Positions 50,710-61,431 are shown, numbered from the stretch's first letter. The stretch: 64,000 bases of DNA from Celeribacter indicus (GCF_000819565.1 NZ_CP004393.1:3224001-3288000); one strand, 5' to 3'. Numbers and translations: made by a program. Notes: generated by a model not told the origin, from the sequence alone.

Positions 50710-51696
50710 ATGCGGCCCGGCGACGCGCCAGACCTGCCGGAGGGCCTCGTGTTCTATCCCGACACCGAGCCCGGCATCTCGCGACGCAAATGCGGGCGCG
50801 GGTTCGCCTATCGCCTGCCCGACGGCACGACTCTCGACCACGGTCCCCTGCGCAGCCGTTGCGAGGCGCTCGCCGTGCCGCCCGCCTATACCGACGTCTG
50901 GATCAGCCCGAAGGAGAACGGCCACCTTCAGGCGACGGGGTTCGATGCACGCAGCCGCAAGCAATACCGCTATCACCCCCATTGGGCAGAGGCGCGGGCA
51001 CAGATCAAATACGGCAGCCTGCCCGCGTTCGGCCGCGCCCTGCCCCGCCTGCGCCGCCGGGTGGCCCGCGACCTCGCCGAGGAGCCCGGCGCGCGGGCCT
51101 TCGCCCTCGCCGCCGCCGTCCTGCTGATCGACAAGCTCGGGCTCAGGGTCGGCAATGCCGCCTATACCGAACAGAACGGCTCCTATGGGGCGCTCACGCT
51201 GCGGCGGCGACACCTGAAGCTCACGGAAAGCGGATTGCAGCTCTCCTATGTCGCGAAGGGCGGGCAGAAGGTCCGGCGCCGGCTCACCGACGCAAAGCTC
51301 CTGCGGACGCTCGAGGCGGCGCGCGACCTTCCGGGGGCCGAGCTTCTGAGCTGGGTCGATGCCGAGGGCGTGGCCCACCGGCTCGGCTCCGACACGCTCA
51401 ACGCCTATATCTCCGACCACACCGGCGGCGATTTCACCGCCAAGAGCTTTCGCACCTGGGCGGGCACGCTCGCCGCCTTCGAGGCGCGCGAGGCCGGGGA
51501 AACCACGATCCGCGCGCTGTCGCAGGCGGCGGCGGACCGGCTGAAGAACACGCCGACCATCGCGCGGGGCAGCTATATCCATCCCGATGTGATCGCGCTC
51601 ACGGAAACCGACGAGATGCCGGAAATCACCCCGGCCCAGGTGAGCGGGCTTTCGGCGGCCGAACGCCGCCTCCTCGCCTTCCTCGAACGCCGCTAG
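50710..51696 (+). CDS. DNA topoisomerase IB
   Basis: 328 residues from ATG 50710 (GGGGGAAG before it). Bacterial poxvirus-like type IB topoisomerase: [34 protein letters not shown] (pieces [11 protein letters not shown]), KSFRTWAGT, and the active-site Tyr in RGSYIHPDV near residue 290. It relaxes supercoils through a 3'-phosphotyrosine. Stops overlap murD by 4 nt, with the gene on the opposite strand. Confidence 0.92.
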   Translation: MRPGDAPDLPEGLVFYPDTEPGISRRKCGRGFAYRLPDGTTLDHGPLRSRCEALAVPPAYTDVWISPKENGHLQATGFDARSRKQYRYHPHWAEARAQIKYGSLPAFGRALPRLRRRVARDLAEEPGARAFALAAAVLLIDKLGLRVGNAAYTEQNGSYGALTLRRRHLKLTESGLQLSYVAKGGQKVRRRLTDAKLLRTLEAARDLPGAELLSWVDAEGVAHRLGSDTLNAYISDHTGGDFTAKSFRTWAGTLAAFEAREAGETTIRALSQAAADRLKNTPTIARGSYIHPDVIALTETDEMPEITPAQVSGLSAAERRLLAFLERR

Positions 51697-53090
51697 GCGA
51701 GCTTTTCCACCTCCGCGACGAAGGCGTCGCCGCGCTTCTCGAAATTCGGATACTGGTCGAACGAGGCCGCGGCGGGCGCGAGCAGCACCGTGTCGCCCGG
51801 CTCCGCCTCCGCCGCGGCCTTCGCCACGGCGATCTCCATCGTCTCGCAGATCTCATAGGGCGTCTCCCCGATCTGGAGCGCGAAATCGCGTGCCGAGAAG
51901 CCGATGAGATAGGCTTTCGCCACCGAGCCGAGACAGGGGGCGAGCGCGGCGATCCCGCCCTCCTTGCCCATGCCGCCGGCGATCCAGCGGATGCGCGGGA
52001 AAGCCTGGAGCGCCTTGGCGGCGGCATCGACATTCGTCGCCTTCGAGTCGTTCACATACCGCACACCCCCGCGCTCGCGCACGAGCTGGGAGCGATGCGG
52101 CAATCCGGTGAAGGAGCGCAGCGCCGCCTCGATCCCGCGCGGCGGCAGGTTCAGCGCCCGCGCGGCGGCATAGGCGGCGCAGGCGTTCTGGTGATTGTGC
52201 GCCCCCGGCAGGCCCGCCATGTCGCGCAGGTCGATCGAGGCGACCTGTCTGCCCTTGCGATATTCCGACAGGAATCCCTTGCGCGCAAAAACGTTCCAGC
52301 CCGGCCCGCCGAGCTTCTGCCCCGAGGAGACGCGGATGAGCCGCATGTCCTCGGGATCCTCCACGAGCTGGTTGGCGAGAGAGCGGCCTTCCTTCTCGTC
52401 CACGCCGACCACCGCACGATCCGGCCCGCCCTCCGCGAAGAGACGGCGCTTGGCGGCGAAATAGCCGCCCATGCCCCCGTGGCGGTCGAGATGATCGGGC
52501 GAAAGGTTGGTGAAGACCGCGACATCGGGCGTCAGCGCCCGCGCCAGATCGGTCTGGTAGGAGGACAGCTCCAGCACGATCACCCCGCCATCCTCCGGCG
52601 GGTCGATGTCCAGCACCCCGCGCCCGATGTTGCCGGCGAGCTGGCAGGGCGTGCCGTTTTCGACAAGGATATGGTGGATCAGCGCCGAGGTGGTGGATTT
52701 CCCGTTCGAGCCCGTCACCGCGATCACCCGCGGCGGCGTGTCGAACTCCATCCAGTCCCCCTGCCCGAGCGAGCGGAAGAACAGGCCGATGTCATTGTCC
52801 ACCGGCACCCCCGCCTCCCAGGCGCGTTCGATCACCCGGTTGGGCTCGGGATAGAGATGCGGAATGCCCGGCGAGACTACCAGACAGGCGACGCCCGCAA
52901 ACCCCTCCGGCGCCATCGGGTCATGAAGCGCGAAGCCCTCGGCCTCCGCCCGCTCCCGCGCCTCCACGCTGTCGTCCCAGCACAGCGCCTCCGCCCCGCC
53001 CGCGACGAGCGCCCGCGCGGTCGCAAGACCCGAACGCCCGAGGCCGAGAACGGCGACCCGCCTGCCTTCATATCCGAGAACGGGGATCAT
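51693..53090 (-). CDS. murD: UDP-MurNAc-L-alanine--D-glutamate ligase MurD
   Basis: 465 residues. [16 protein letters not shown] domain, ATP site [30 protein letters not shown], and [11 protein letters not shown] (uracil/C-terminal domain). Adds D-glutamate. Its ribosome site AAAGGAG lies inside the element shared with 15225-15248. The preceding mraY ends in a hairpin 30 bp before. Confidence 0.97.
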   Translation of the reverse strand: MIPVLGYEGRRVAVLGLGRSGLATARALVAGGAEALCWDDSVEARERAEAEGFALHDPMAPEGFAGVACLVVSPGIPHLYPEPNRVIERAWEAGVPVDNDIGLFFRSLGQGDWMEFDTPPRVIAVTGSNGKSTTSALIHHILVENGTPCQLAGNIGRGVLDIDPPEDGGVIVLELSSYQTDLARALTPDVAVFTNLSPDHLDRHGGMGGYFAAKRRLFAEGGPDRAVVGVDEKEGRSLANQLVEDPEDMRLIRVSSGQKLGGPGWNVFARKGFLSEYRKGRQVASIDLRDMAGLPGAHNHQNACAAYAAARALNLPPRGIEAALRSFTGLPHRSQLVRERGGVRYVNDSKATNVDAAAKALQAFPRIRWIAGGMGKEGGIAALAPCLGSVAKAYLIGFSARDFALQIGETPYEICETMEIAVAKAAAEAEPGDTVLLAPAAASFDQYPNFEKRGDAFVAEVEKLA

Positions 53091-53100
53091 CGCGCGCCCT

Positions 53101-53124
53101 CTCCTTTGCTGTCCAAATACTCGA
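53101..53124. repeat. copy of a short intergenic element upstream of murD
   Basis: A 24-bp sequence containing TTTGCTGTCCAAATACTC differs at one base from 15225-15248. On the minus strand it provides the AAAGGAG ribosome site of murD. It lies next to the mraY terminator hairpin. Confidence 0.6.
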
Positions 53125-53150
53125 AAAAAGGCGGGCAGCGCCCGCCTTCC
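53124..53150 (-). terminator. hairpin after mraY (terminator or attenuator)
   Basis: Minus strand AAGGCGGGCGCTGCCCGCCTTTTTT: a GGCGGGC / GCCCGCC stem with a GCT-type loop, followed by six T, immediately after the mraY stop at 53152. Confidence 0.75.
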
Positions 53151-53151
53151 C

Positions 53152-54234
53152 TCACCGCAGTTTCAGCGTCGCCAGACCGATCAGCGCGAGCACCAGCGAA
53201 ATGATCCAGAACCGGATCACGATGGTCGGCTCCGACCAGCCCTTCTTCTCGTAGTGGTGGTGGATCGGCGCCATCAGGAAGACGCGCTTGCCGGTGCGCT
53301 TGAAATAGGCGACCTGGATGATGACCGACAGCGCCTCCACCACGAACAGCCCGCCGACGATCGCGAGGACGATCTCGTGCTTGGTCGCCACCGCGATCGC
53401 GCCGAGCGCGCCGCCGAGCGCCAGCGACCCGGTGTCGCCCATGAACACGGCGGCCGGCGGGGCGTTGAACCACAGAAAGCCGAGCCCGCCGCCGATGAGC
53501 GCGGCGGTGAAGACGAGGATCTCCCCCGTCCCCGGCACGTAATGCAGGCCGAGATAATCGGTGAAGTCGACGCGGCCCACGACATAGGCGATGGCGCCCA
53601 GCGTGCCCGCCGCGATCATCACCGGCATGATCGCAAGCCCGTCGAGCCCGTCGGTGAGGTTCACCGCGTTCGCCGCGCCGACGATGACGATCATGGCGAA
53701 GGGAATGAAGAACCACCACAGGTTCACCAGGACATCCTTGAACACCGGCAGCGCGAGCTGGAGCTGCAATTCGTCGGGATGGAGATAGGACGCCCAGACC
53801 GCGGCGATGGCCGCGATGAGAAAGCCGAGGGCAAGCCGCACGCGACCGGGCACGCCCTTGGTATCGGCCCTGGACACTTTCGCGTAATCGTCGGCAAAGC
53901 CGATGGCGCCATAGGCATAGGTGACGAAGAGCACGATCCAGACATAGCCCACGTCGAGCCGCGCCCAGAGGAGCGTGGAGACGAGCAGCGCGGTGAGGAT
54001 CAGCAGCCCGCCCATCGTGGGCGTGCCGGCCTTGACGAAATGGCCCTCCGGGCCGTCGTCGCGGATCGGCTGGCCCTTGCCCTGGCGGCGGCGCAGCATG
54101 TCGATGAGCGGGCGGCCGAAGAGCATCGCGAAGATCAGCGCGGTAAAGAAGGCCCCGCCGGAGCGCAGGGTGATGTAGCGGAAGAGGTTGAAGACCCCGC
54201 CGCCCTCCGAGAGTTCCGCAAGCCAGTACAACAT
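53152..54234 (-). CDS. mraY: phospho-N-acetylmuramoyl-pentapeptide transferase MraY
   Basis: 360 residues, about ten membrane helices. [44 protein letters not shown] (catalytic Asp pair), [13 protein letters not shown], and [12 protein letters not shown] and HHHYEKKGW are diagnostic. It makes lipid I from UDP-MurNAc-pentapeptide and undecaprenyl phosphate. ATG 54234. Confidence 0.97.
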   Translation of the reverse strand: MLYWLAELSEGGGVFNLFRYITLRSGGAFFTALIFAMLFGRPLIDMLRRRQGKGQPIRDDGPEGHFVKAGTPTMGGLLILTALLVSTLLWARLDVGYVWIVLFVTYAYGAIGFADDYAKVSRADTKGVPGRVRLALGFLIAAIAAVWASYLHPDELQLQLALPVFKDVLVNLWWFFIPFAMIVIVGAANAVNLTDGLDGLAIMPVMIAAGTLGAIAYVVGRVDFTDYLGLHYVPGTGEILVFTAALIGGGLGFLWFNAPPAAVFMGDTGSLALGGALGAIAVATKHEIVLAIVGGLFVVEALSVIIQVAYFKRTGKRVFLMAPIHHHYEKKGWSEPTIVIRFWIISLVLALIGLATLKLR

Positions 54235-54275
54235 CTGCTCTGTCCCCTTTCAGCGGCCGTTCGCGACCGTTGGTC

Positions 54276-55673
54276 TTATTCTGCCGGCTGCGCTTTACCC
54301 GGTTTCCGCAGCGCGTCAACCAATATGCTCACCTTCGAGCCCTTGGACCCCTTCACGAGCACGACATCGCCGGGTCCGATCAGCACGCCGAGCGTGTCTC
54401 GGGCGGCCTCCGCCGTCTCGAACCACTCGCCGCGCCGGTCGGGCGGCAGCACATCGTAGAGCGCGCGCATCAGCGGCCCGACGCAATGGACCGCGTCGAG
54501 CGCGGCGAACCACGGCAGCGCCGCGAGGCCCTCGTGGATGGCGCGTTCGCGCGGACCGAGTTCGAGCATGTCGCCCAGGATGGCGATGCGCCGCCCGGTG
54601 TCGTGCGGCTCGGCGCGGGCGAGCACCTCGAGGGCGGCGGCCATGGAGGTCGGATTGGCGTTGAAGGCATCGTCGATCAGTTCGACGGGCGCGCCGACGG
54701 CAAGGCGGATCGTCTCCCGCGCGCCGCGGCCCTCGGGCGGGGCCCAGAGCGCGAGATCGCGCGCGGCGCGGCTCAGGTCGAGCCCGAGCGCCCGCACCAC
54801 CGCGAGGCAACCGACCGCATTGGTGGCGAAATGGCGCCCGGCGGTCGAGAGGTCGAAGCCGCAGGTCTCCCCGTCGATCTCCGCGCGCGCGATCGTCGCC
54901 CCGTCCCCGAGTTCGACACCCACGAGCCGCGCCGAACAGCCCGCGCTCTCGCCGAAACGGATCATCTGACCGGGCACGGCCTCCTCGAGGATCGGCGAGA
55001 CCGGCAGATCGCCGTTGAACACCGCGACGCCGTCGGGGACAAGCCCGTCGAAAATCGCGGCCTTCTCCGCCGCGATCGCCTCGAGGCTGTCGAAGGCGGC
55101 CATATGCGCCGGCGCGACCGTGGTGATCATCGCCACGTCGGGACGGGCGAGGCGCGCAAGCGGCGCGATCTCGCCGGGGTGGTTCATCCCGATCTCGACC
55201 ACCGCGAATTCGGTGTCCCGCGGCATCCGCGCGAGCGTGAGCGGCACGCCCCAGTGGTTGTTGTAGGAGGCTTCGGCGGCATGGGTCCGGCCCTGGCGCG
55301 ACAGGATGGTGCGCAGCATTTCCTTGGTCGAGGTCTTCCCGACGGAGCCGGTGACGCCGATCACCTTGCCCGCGACGCGGGCGCGCGCGGCGGCGCCGAG
55401 CCGTTCGAGCGCGACCAGGACGTCCTCCACGACCAGGAGCGGCGCCTCCTCGTCCAGCCCCTCGGGAATGCGCGAGACGAGCGCCGCGCCCGCGCCATCC
55501 GCGAGCGCCTGGGCGACGAAGTCATGCCCGTCGCGCACATCCTTCAGCGCGACGAAAAGATCGCCCCGGCGCAGCCTGCGCGTGTCGATGGAGACGCCGG
55601 TGACCTCGAAGTCCCGCGTCGCGCGGCCGCCGGTGGCACGGGCGGCCTCCCCGGAGGTCCAGAGCGGCGTCAC
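54276..55673 (-). CDS. murF: UDP-MurNAc-tripeptide--D-Ala-D-Ala ligase MurF
   Basis: 465 residues. GTG start at 55673 overlaps murE stop (GTGA). FSIDTRRLRRGDLFVAL-like VSIDTRRLRRGDLFVALKD, ATP site GVTGSVGKTSTKEM, YNNHWGVPLTLARM, and NANPTSMAAAL. Adds D-Ala-D-Ala. It is 41 bp from mraY. Confidence 0.96.
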   Translation of the reverse strand: MTPLWTSGEAARATGGRATRDFEVTGVSIDTRRLRRGDLFVALKDVRDGHDFVAQALADGAGAALVSRIPEGLDEEAPLLVVEDVLVALERLGAAARARVAGKVIGVTGSVGKTSTKEMLRTILSRQGRTHAAEASYNNHWGVPLTLARMPRDTEFAVVEIGMNHPGEIAPLARLARPDVAMITTVAPAHMAAFDSLEAIAAEKAAIFDGLVPDGVAVFNGDLPVSPILEEAVPGQMIRFGESAGCSARLVGVELGDGATIARAEIDGETCGFDLSTAGRHFATNAVGCLAVVRALGLDLSRAARDLALWAPPEGRGARETIRLAVGAPVELIDDAFNANPTSMAAALEVLARAEPHDTGRRIAILGDMLELGPRERAIHEGLAALPWFAALDAVHCVGPLMRALYDVLPPDRRGEWFETAEAARDTLGVLIGPGDVVLVKGSKGSKVSILVDALRKPGKAQPAE

Positions 55674-57142
55674 AGCGCACCGTCCAGGGCGGACACGGCC
55701 ATCGAGGCCTGTTCGACATCGTCGAAGGGGAACACGTCGTCGCCGATCACCTGGCCGCTCTCATGGCCCTTGCCGCAGATCAGGAGCGCATCGCCGGGCT
55801 GGAGCGCGTCGACGCCGCGCAGGATCGCCTCGGCGCGGTCTCCGACCTCGATCGCCTCCGGCGCGCCTGCCATGACCTCGGCACGGATCGCGGCGGGATC
55901 CTCGGAACGCGGGTTGTCGTCGGTGACGATCACCAGGTCGGCATGGTCATGCGCCGCCTGCCCCATCAGCGGGCGCTTGGTGCGGTCGCGGTCGCCGCCT
56001 GCGCCGACGATGGCGACGACCCGGCCCATCACATGCGGCCGCAGCGCGCGGATGGCTGTGGCGACCGCATCGGGCGTATGGGCGTAATCGACGAAGACGG
56101 CGGCGCCGTTGTCGCGCGTCGCGGCATGCTGCATCCGGCCGCGCACGCCCGCGAGTTCCGGCAGGCAGGAAAAGACCTCCTCGGGATCGCCGCCGCAGGC
56201 CATGACGAGCGCCGCCGCCGCCATCACGTTCTCCGCCTGGAACCCGCCGATGAGATCGAGCCGGATCTGATAGATGTTGCCGACGAAATCGACGCGCAGG
56301 TCCTGCCCCGTCGCATCGAAGCGCTGCGCGATCACCCGCAGGTCCGCGGCGTCCGAGCGTCCGATCCGCATCACCTCGATGCCGCGTTCGGCGCAGATGC
56401 CCTCGATCTCCATGCCCTTCGCATCGTCGATGTTGATCACCGCGACGCCCTCCTCGGGCAGCACGCGGTTGAACAGCCCCGCCTTCGCGGCGAAATAGGC
56501 CTCGAAGGTGGCGTGGTAATCGAGATGGTCCTGGGTGAAATTGGTGAAGGCGGCCGCGGTCAGGCGCACGCCGTCGAGACGCCGCTGCGCGAGCCCGTGC
56601 GACGACGCCTCCATCGCGCCATGGGTGATGCCCGCGGCGGCCGCCTCCGACAGCATCCGGTGCAGGGTGATGGGTTCGGGCGTAGTGTGCGGGCTCGGCG
56701 CCTGCCAGTCGCCCTCGACGCCCGTGGTGCCGACATTGATCGCGCGCGCCCCCAGCAGTTGCCAGATCTGGCGGGCGAAGGTCGCCACCGAGGTCTTGCC
56801 ATTGGTCCCCGTCACCGCGACCATGATCTCCGGCTGCCGCCCGTAATAGAGCGCCGCGGCATAGGCCAGCGCCTGACGCGGATCCTGGACGACGACGAGG
56901 GCGGGGTCGTGTTCGGCGAGGACGGGGGCGGCGATGCGCGCGCCCTCCGGGTCGGTCAGCACCGCGCGCGCGCCCATGCGCAGCGCGAAGTCCACGAAAT
57001 CCGCCCCATGCGCGCGGGCGCCGGGAAGCGCGGCGAAGAGATGCCCCTCGCGGGTCTGGCGGCTGTCCACGGACAGGCCGGTGACCGAGGCATCGCGCCC
57101 CCCCTGTGCGGTCAGTCCAAGCTCCGTCAGCGTCTTCAACAT
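55670..57142 (-). CDS. murE: UDP-MurNAc-L-Ala-D-Glu--meso-DAP ligase MurE
   Basis: 490 residues from ATG 57142. An earlier start is possible at ATG 57166 or TTG 57175, the latter overlapping ftsI. VSVDSRQTREGHLFAA-like LSVDSRQTREGHLF, ATP site VTGTNGKTS, and DDNPR (VTDDNPRSEDP), the meso-diaminopimelate motif, show the third residue is meso-DAP, as in Gram-negatives. Confidence 0.96.
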   Translation of the reverse strand: MLKTLTELGLTAQGGRDASVTGLSVDSRQTREGHLFAALPGARAHGADFVDFALRMGARAVLTDPEGARIAAPVLAEHDPALVVVQDPRQALAYAAALYYGRQPEIMVAVTGTNGKTSVATFARQIWQLLGARAINVGTTGVEGDWQAPSPHTTPEPITLHRMLSEAAAAGITHGAMEASSHGLAQRRLDGVRLTAAAFTNFTQDHLDYHATFEAYFAAKAGLFNRVLPEEGVAVINIDDAKGMEIEGICAERGIEVMRIGRSDAADLRVIAQRFDATGQDLRVDFVGNIYQIRLDLIGGFQAENVMAAAALVMACGGDPEEVFSCLPELAGVRGRMQHAATRDNGAAVFVDYAHTPDAVATAIRALRPHVMGRVVAIVGAGGDRDRTKRPLMGQAAHDHADLVIVTDDNPRSEDPAAIRAEVMAGAPEAIEVGDRAEAILRGVDALQPGDALLICGKGHESGQVIGDDVFPFDDVEQASMAVSALDGAL

Positions 57143-57171
57143 GGTCGCGCGCGCCCCTTCCCGCATGGTGG

Positions 57172-58980
57172 TCAATGTGACGAGGTCAGTGTTACCTCAG
57201 CTTGCGGGGCGGTTTCAATCTCGGGTCTGAGCCCCATGAGCGGCGCGGTGCGCCGGATGATCTCGGCGGCGACGGGCACGGCGGTCCAGCCGGCGGTGCG
57301 GCGCGGACGCGGCCCCGCGGTCTCCACCGCCTCGTCGAGCGACACGATGAGCACGTATTTCGGATCGTCCGCCGGAAAGATCGAGGCGAAGGTGGTGATG
57401 GTCTTGTCGTTGTAATAGCCCCGCCCGTTCTCGCGCGGCTTGTCGGCGGTGCCGGTCTTGCCGCCGATGCGGTAGCCCGGCACCTCCGCGAAGGAGGCGG
57501 TGCCCGCGGGATCGGAGACGACGGCGCGCAGCATCTCGCGCGCGGCGGCGGAGACCTCGGGACGCACCACCTGCGGACCGGGCGCGGTATAGCCCTCGCG
57601 CTTGAGCAGCGTCGGCTCCACCCGGTGCCCGCCGTTCAGCACCGAGGCATAGGCGGTGGCGAGGTGGAGCGGCGAGGCGGACAGCCCGTGACCGTAGCCG
57701 ATGGTCAGGGTCGACAGCTCCGACCATTTCGGCGGCAGCAGCGGCTTGCCCGACGGCGCCTCCGACAGCTCGACCGGCGTCGCCTCGAAAAACCCGAGCG
57801 ATTTCAGGAACTCCTGCTGGCGTGTCACGCCGATCTGCTGGGCGACATAGGCGGTCGCGACGTTCGAGGATTTCACGATCATCCCCCGCAGCGACAGGTA
57901 GGGGCCGTAATTGTGGCCTTCGAATTCATGGATCCTGAACTTGCCCCAGCGGAAGGGCGGCGTGGCGGGGATCTGCGTGCCGGGACCGGCGAGGCCGATC
58001 TCCATCGCCTGTGCCGCGGCAAAGATCTTGAAGGTCGAGCCGAGCTCGTAGACACCCTGCACCGCGCGGTTGAAGCGCGGGTTGTCGGCGGGGTTCTTGC
58101 CCTTGAAGAATTCGGGACGCGAATTCGGATCGAAATCGGGCAGCGACACCATGGAAATGATCTCGCCGGTATTGGCGTCCATCATCACCGCCGCAGCCCC
58201 GCGCGCGTCGAGCATCTTCATCCCGCCGTAGAGCACTTCGCGCACGGTGGACTGCACGGTGAGGTCGATGGAAAGCTGGAGCGGCTTGTCGCCGTTGGCC
58301 GGGTCGGACAGATAGGCGTCGCGCGCCTTCTCGACCCCCGCCTGGCCGACGATCTCCGCGCTCATCACACCTTCGCGACCGAATTTCGTCCCGCCCAGAA
58401 TATGAGCGGCGAGCTTGCCGTTCGGATAGAGCCGTTCCTCGCGCGGGCCGAAGAGAAGACCCGGCTCACCGATGTCATGCACGGCCTGCTGCTGCTCGGG
58501 CGCGATCTTCTTCTTGATCCAGAGGAACTTGCGCTGCCCGGTGAAGTCGCGGATCAGCCGTTCGCGGTCGAGATCGGGAAAGATCTTCACGAGCTCGTCG
58601 GCGGCATGGAGCGGGTCGACCATCTCCTGCGGCTGGGCGTAGAGCGAATGGGTGACGCGGTTGGTGGCGAGGATGCGCCCGTTGCGGTCGACGATGTCGG
58701 CCCGCTGGGCGAGGATCGGCGTGCCCGAGGCATCGGCGCGCGGCTCTTCGGGCACGGTGGCGGCGACCTGCCCCATGCGCAGCCCGACGACGACGAAGGC
58801 GGAGACGAAGCACAGGCCGAGCACCAGCAGCCGTCCCTCGGCGCGCAGCCGCGAGCGGTCGCGCATCTCCTCGTGGCGGATGCGCAGGTTCTCCTTTTCG
58901 ATCGCGTCGGGATTCTCGCCCTTCGAGCGGGCCTGGAGGATCCGTGCGAGCGGGCGAAGCGGGGTGCGGGTGCTGCTCAT
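57172..58980 (-). CDS. ftsI: septal peptidoglycan transpeptidase FtsI (PBP3)
   Basis: 602 residues from ATG 58980. One membrane helix (about 49-68) follows a basic N-terminus. Pedestal domain then transpeptidase: S315-T-F-K318 (YELGSTFK), S371-S-N373 and K508-T-G. Crosslinks septal peptidoglycan with FtsW. Its ATG overlaps ftsL stop (ATGA). Long ORFs upstream of the ATG are out of frame with family homology. Confidence 0.97.
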   Translation of the reverse strand: MSSTRTPLRPLARILQARSKGENPDAIEKENLRIRHEEMRDRSRLRAEGRLLVLGLCFVSAFVVVGLRMGQVAATVPEEPRADASGTPILAQRADIVDRNGRILATNRVTHSLYAQPQEMVDPLHAADELVKIFPDLDRERLIRDFTGQRKFLWIKKKIAPEQQQAVHDIGEPGLLFGPREERLYPNGKLAAHILGGTKFGREGVMSAEIVGQAGVEKARDAYLSDPANGDKPLQLSIDLTVQSTVREVLYGGMKMLDARGAAAVMMDANTGEIISMVSLPDFDPNSRPEFFKGKNPADNPRFNRAVQGVYELGSTFKIFAAAQAMEIGLAGPGTQIPATPPFRWGKFRIHEFEGHNYGPYLSLRGMIVKSSNVATAYVAQQIGVTRQQEFLKSLGFFEATPVELSEAPSGKPLLPPKWSELSTLTIGYGHGLSASPLHLATAYASVLNGGHRVEPTLLKREGYTAPGPQVVRPEVSAAAREMLRAVVSDPAGTASFAEVPGYRIGGKTGTADKPRENGRGYYNDKTITTFASIFPADDPKYVLIVSLDEAVETAGPRPRRTAGWTAVPVAAEIIRRTAPLMGLRPEIETAPQAEVTLTSSH

Positions 58981-59336
58981 TCCGCGTCCTCCCCGTCGAG
59001 CCGCCCGGCCACGGCCACGGCCGCCTCGAGCGCGTTCTGGAGCTCTTCCTCGACCGGAAAGGCGATCTGGTCGACGCGGCCGAACTGCTCCGGCTGGAAC
59101 GGCAGGAGCCCCAGCCGGTCGAAATTGAGCGCCGCGAGATCGCGCAGCCGTTCGGGACGGTTGAGATAGGCCCATTCGGCCTTGAGGACGGCGAGCTCCT
59201 CGCGCTGCTGGCCGATCTCCCGCTGCATCCGCCCGACCTTCCGCAGGACCTGCTGGGTCGCGTAGTTTTCCTGATAGGCCCAGAAGGCCAGCGCCATGAC
59301 CACGACTGCCGAGACGATGAAATAGAAACTGCGCAT
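58977..59336 (-). CDS. ftsL: cell division protein FtsL
   Basis: 119 residues. One membrane helix (about 3-20, [14 protein letters not shown]) and a periplasmic coiled coil (about 30-62, [25 protein letters not shown]). This is the FtsL layout and position between rsmH and ftsI. FtsL bridges FtsQ and FtsWI. Overlaps ftsI by 4 nt and lies 2 nt from rsmH. Confidence 0.9.
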   Translation of the reverse strand: MRSFYFIVSAVVVMALAFWAYQENYATQQVLRKVGRMQREIGQQREELAVLKAEWAYLNRPERLRDLAALNFDRLGLLPFQPEQFGRVDQIAFPVEEELQNALEAAVAVAGRLDGEDAE

Positions 59337-59338
59337 CT

Positions 59339-60334
59339 TTACCCTTGCCTCACTACGGGTTTCGGCAGGCCGAGGCCCTCGCGATCCGCCGCCGCGAAGG
59401 CGGCATCGGTGCGACGGCCGACGCGGAGCCGCGCGGACCGGGCGCGCGGATTCGCCTCCAACTCGTCCTCGTCGGGACCGATGGCCTTGGACAACTGCTC
59501 GAAACCGGGTGTTTTCACCTCGTCCTGCGGAGCATAGCGCGAGCCGCCCCCGCCCGTCGAGGCCCTTTGCTGAAAGAAGCGCTTCACCACCCGGTCCTCC
59601 AGCGAATGAAAGGTGACGACGGCGAGCTGGCCGCCGGGACGAAGCGCCCGTTCGGCGGCCTCGAGCCCGGCGACGAGCTCGCCGAACTCGTCGTTCACGG
59701 CGATCCGGATCGCTTGGAAGCTGCGCGTCGCGGGATGACTCTGGCCGGGCTTGCGGCGCGGCAGAAGCCGCTCGATGAGGCCCGCGAGCTGCACCGTGGT
59801 GGTGAAGGGCACCTGTTCACGGTCCTTCACGATCGCTCTCGCGATCTTCCGCGACTGCCGTTCCTCGCCATAGTGATAGAGAATATCGGCGATTTCCTGC
59901 TCGGAGGCGGTATTGACGAAGTCCGCGGCGCTCGGACCCTCCTGGGACATGCGCATGTCGAGCGGTCCCTCCTTCAGAAAGGAGAAGCCGCGTTCGGCCT
60001 GGTCGATCTGCATCGAGGAGACGCCGAGATCGAGCACGATCCCGTCGAGATCTGAGGCATAGTCGTCGAGCCGGGAGAAGGGGCCGAGCACAAGGTCGAT
60101 CTTTCCGGCATAGGGCGGCGCGTCGATCCAGCCGGCGGCCATCTCATGCGCCAGCGGATCGCGGTCGATGCCCGTCACATGGGCGGCCCCCGCGTCAATC
60201 AGCCCCTTCGCATAGCCCCCGGCCCCGAAGGTGCCGTCGAGCCAGCGCCCGCGGATCGGCGCGCATTCCCGCAGGAGCGGGCGCAGGAGGACCGGGATAT
60301 GCGGCGCGGCGGGAATGTCGGCCTCGTCGCTCAC
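59339..60334 (-). CDS. rsmH: 16S rRNA (cytosine1402-N4)-methyltransferase RsmH
   Basis: 331 residues, GTG start at 60334 one base after the mraZ stop, behind [35 protein letters not shown] (SAM motif), [33 protein letters not shown]. Methylates C1402 of 16S rRNA. Old name mraW. Confidence 0.96.
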   Translation of the reverse strand: MSDEADIPAAPHIPVLLRPLLRECAPIRGRWLDGTFGAGGYAKGLIDAGAAHVTGIDRDPLAHEMAAGWIDAPPYAGKIDLVLGPFSRLDDYASDLDGIVLDLGVSSMQIDQAERGFSFLKEGPLDMRMSQEGPSAADFVNTASEQEIADILYHYGEERQSRKIARAIVKDREQVPFTTTVQLAGLIERLLPRRKPGQSHPATRSFQAIRIAVNDEFGELVAGLEAAERALRPGGQLAVVTFHSLEDRVVKRFFQQRASTGGGGSRYAPQDEVKTPGFEQLSKAIGPDEDELEANPRARSARLRVGRRTDAAFAAADREGLGLPKPVVRQG

Positions 60335-60335
60335 C

Positions 60336-60836
60336 TCATCCCTCCAGGTCGTCCAGCAGGCTCAGCGGATCGAAATCCTCGCCGAATTCCTCGAAGATGC
60401 GGTCGTCGAGCGCCTCGTCCTGCGCCTCGTGCACCTCCGGCTTCCAGATCTCGAACGTTTCGCCAAGCCCCGCGAAATAGGCGGTATTTTCCAGCCCGAT
60501 CTTGTCGCGCAGCATTTGCGGCAGGACCAGCCGGCCGTCGTTGTCGACCTCGGTCGGGCGGGCGCGGTTGAGGATCATGCGCTCCATGATCTTGCGCTTC
60601 TGCGAGCCCCGCGGCAGGCGGGCGATGTCGCCGGCGAGGGCCTTGTAGCCCTCGTAGGTGTAGACGGTGAGATGCTGCTGCTTTTCGGGACCGTAGACGA
60701 TGACCATGCGCGGACGGCCGGTCTCCGAGGCGAGCGGATCGCCGAGCTCGAGTTCGCGACGAAAATCGGCAGGGATCGACACGCGCCCCTTTCCGTCCAC
60801 CTTGAAGGTGTGTTCGCCGATGAACATGCCGACCAC
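60336..60836 (-). CDS. mraZ: transcriptional regulator MraZ
   Basis: 166 residues. Two AbrB-like repeats with the MraZ motif: [15 protein letters not shown] (about 13-27) and [17 protein letters not shown] (about 98-114). MraZ forms a ring that binds repeats before its own gene and controls the dcw operon in other bacteria. GTG 60836 is 6 nt after AAGGAG; ATG 60827 is an alternative. The C-terminus is acidic. Confidence 0.94.
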   Translation of the reverse strand: MVGMFIGEHTFKVDGKGRVSIPADFRRELELGDPLASETGRPRMVIVYGPEKQQHLTVYTYEGYKALAGDIARLPRGSQKRKIMERMILNRARPTEVDNDGRLVLPQMLRDKIGLENTAYFAGLGETFEIWKPEVHEAQDEALDDRIFEEFGEDFDPLSLLDDLEG

Positions 60837-61162
60837 GCGGCGCTCCTTGTCCTGTCCCTGCCCCGCTCGCCGGGGCCCTGATCGCTGCCCGTTTTCCGGG
60901 GCTATTCATCGAAACGGCGGACCGAGCTGCTGCCACTGCTCGATCCGCCGCCCTCGTCCCGTGAACCGGGGTGTCCGACTGCGCGCGCCACCTGGGGGGA
61001 TGTCTGCTCGCTCGCGCGCCGGATCTCATTGTTCGGATGAAGTGGGCGCCTGTATGAAACCTGACTTTGGGGTTTTATTCGCGGTCTTGGATGCGCCGCT
61101 CATTCCCGCCTCATCTGATGGACTCAATGTGCCACGGGAATTCATGGTAATCAACGGGTTTC

Positions 61163-61210
61163 TTTTCCACAGACCCCACATCTTGCCCCCGCCGGGTCTG
61201 GGATTCCACA
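61163..61210 (-). promoter_or_regulatory. TGTGG repeats, possible MraZ (or DnaA-like) operator
   Basis: Minus-strand TGTGG occurs at 61167-61171, 61176-61180 and 61206-61210; the first two start 9 bp apart. TTTTCCACA (61163-61171, plus strand) is one base from the DnaA box. MraZ in other bacteria binds short tandem G-rich repeats ahead of mraZ. Assignment is inferred. Confidence 0.35.
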
Positions 61211-61230
61211 TTTTGGGGTGAGATGGCAAA

Positions 61231-61254
61231 TTCTGACGCTTCATATGGTCAGAA
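61231..61254. promoter_or_regulatory. 24-bp palindrome, operator candidate
   Basis: TTCTGAC (61231-61237) and GTCAGAA (61248-61254) form a perfect 7-bp inverted repeat around the 10-bp spacer GCTTCATATG. Dyad and spacing look like a dimeric regulator site. The binding protein is unknown. Confidence 0.35.
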
Positions 61255-61361
61255 AATCGCGCCGATTTGCTAGATCTTGTGTATCGTGTCTTTTTCGCCA
61301 CGGGTCTGGATTTTGGCGGAATGGGGAAAGATTTTGCGATAGGCCACAAAACTCCACCGAG

Positions 61362-61370
61362 TTATCCACA
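61362..61370 (+). promoter_or_regulatory. perfect DnaA-box 9-mer
   Basis: TTATCCACA is an exact match to the DnaA-box consensus. It lies about 525 bp upstream of mraZ. A single 9-mer can occur by chance, but the region also has the near match TTTTCCACA at 61163. Confidence 0.45.
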
Positions 61371-61431
61371 GGAATTTGATTCGCATGTGAGGACAACTCC
61401 CGTTATGGGCCGTGTATTCCCATCAGTTCCA

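Noticed and set aside
50663..50710. 15-codon ORF (ATG 50663) ending at the topoisomerase IB start
   Set aside because: Too short and basic to judge, without a ribosome site; it may be a leader peptide but nothing supports it.
60840..61020. RNase P RNA or another structured RNA ahead of mraZ
   Set aside because: No conserved RNase P core (such as GAGGAAAGTC) on either strand; only short GC hairpins were found.
61026..61349. 107-codon minus-strand ORF upstream of mraZ
   Set aside because: Lys/Ser/Pro-rich translation without family resemblance, no ribosome site, and it overlaps the regulatory sites of the region.
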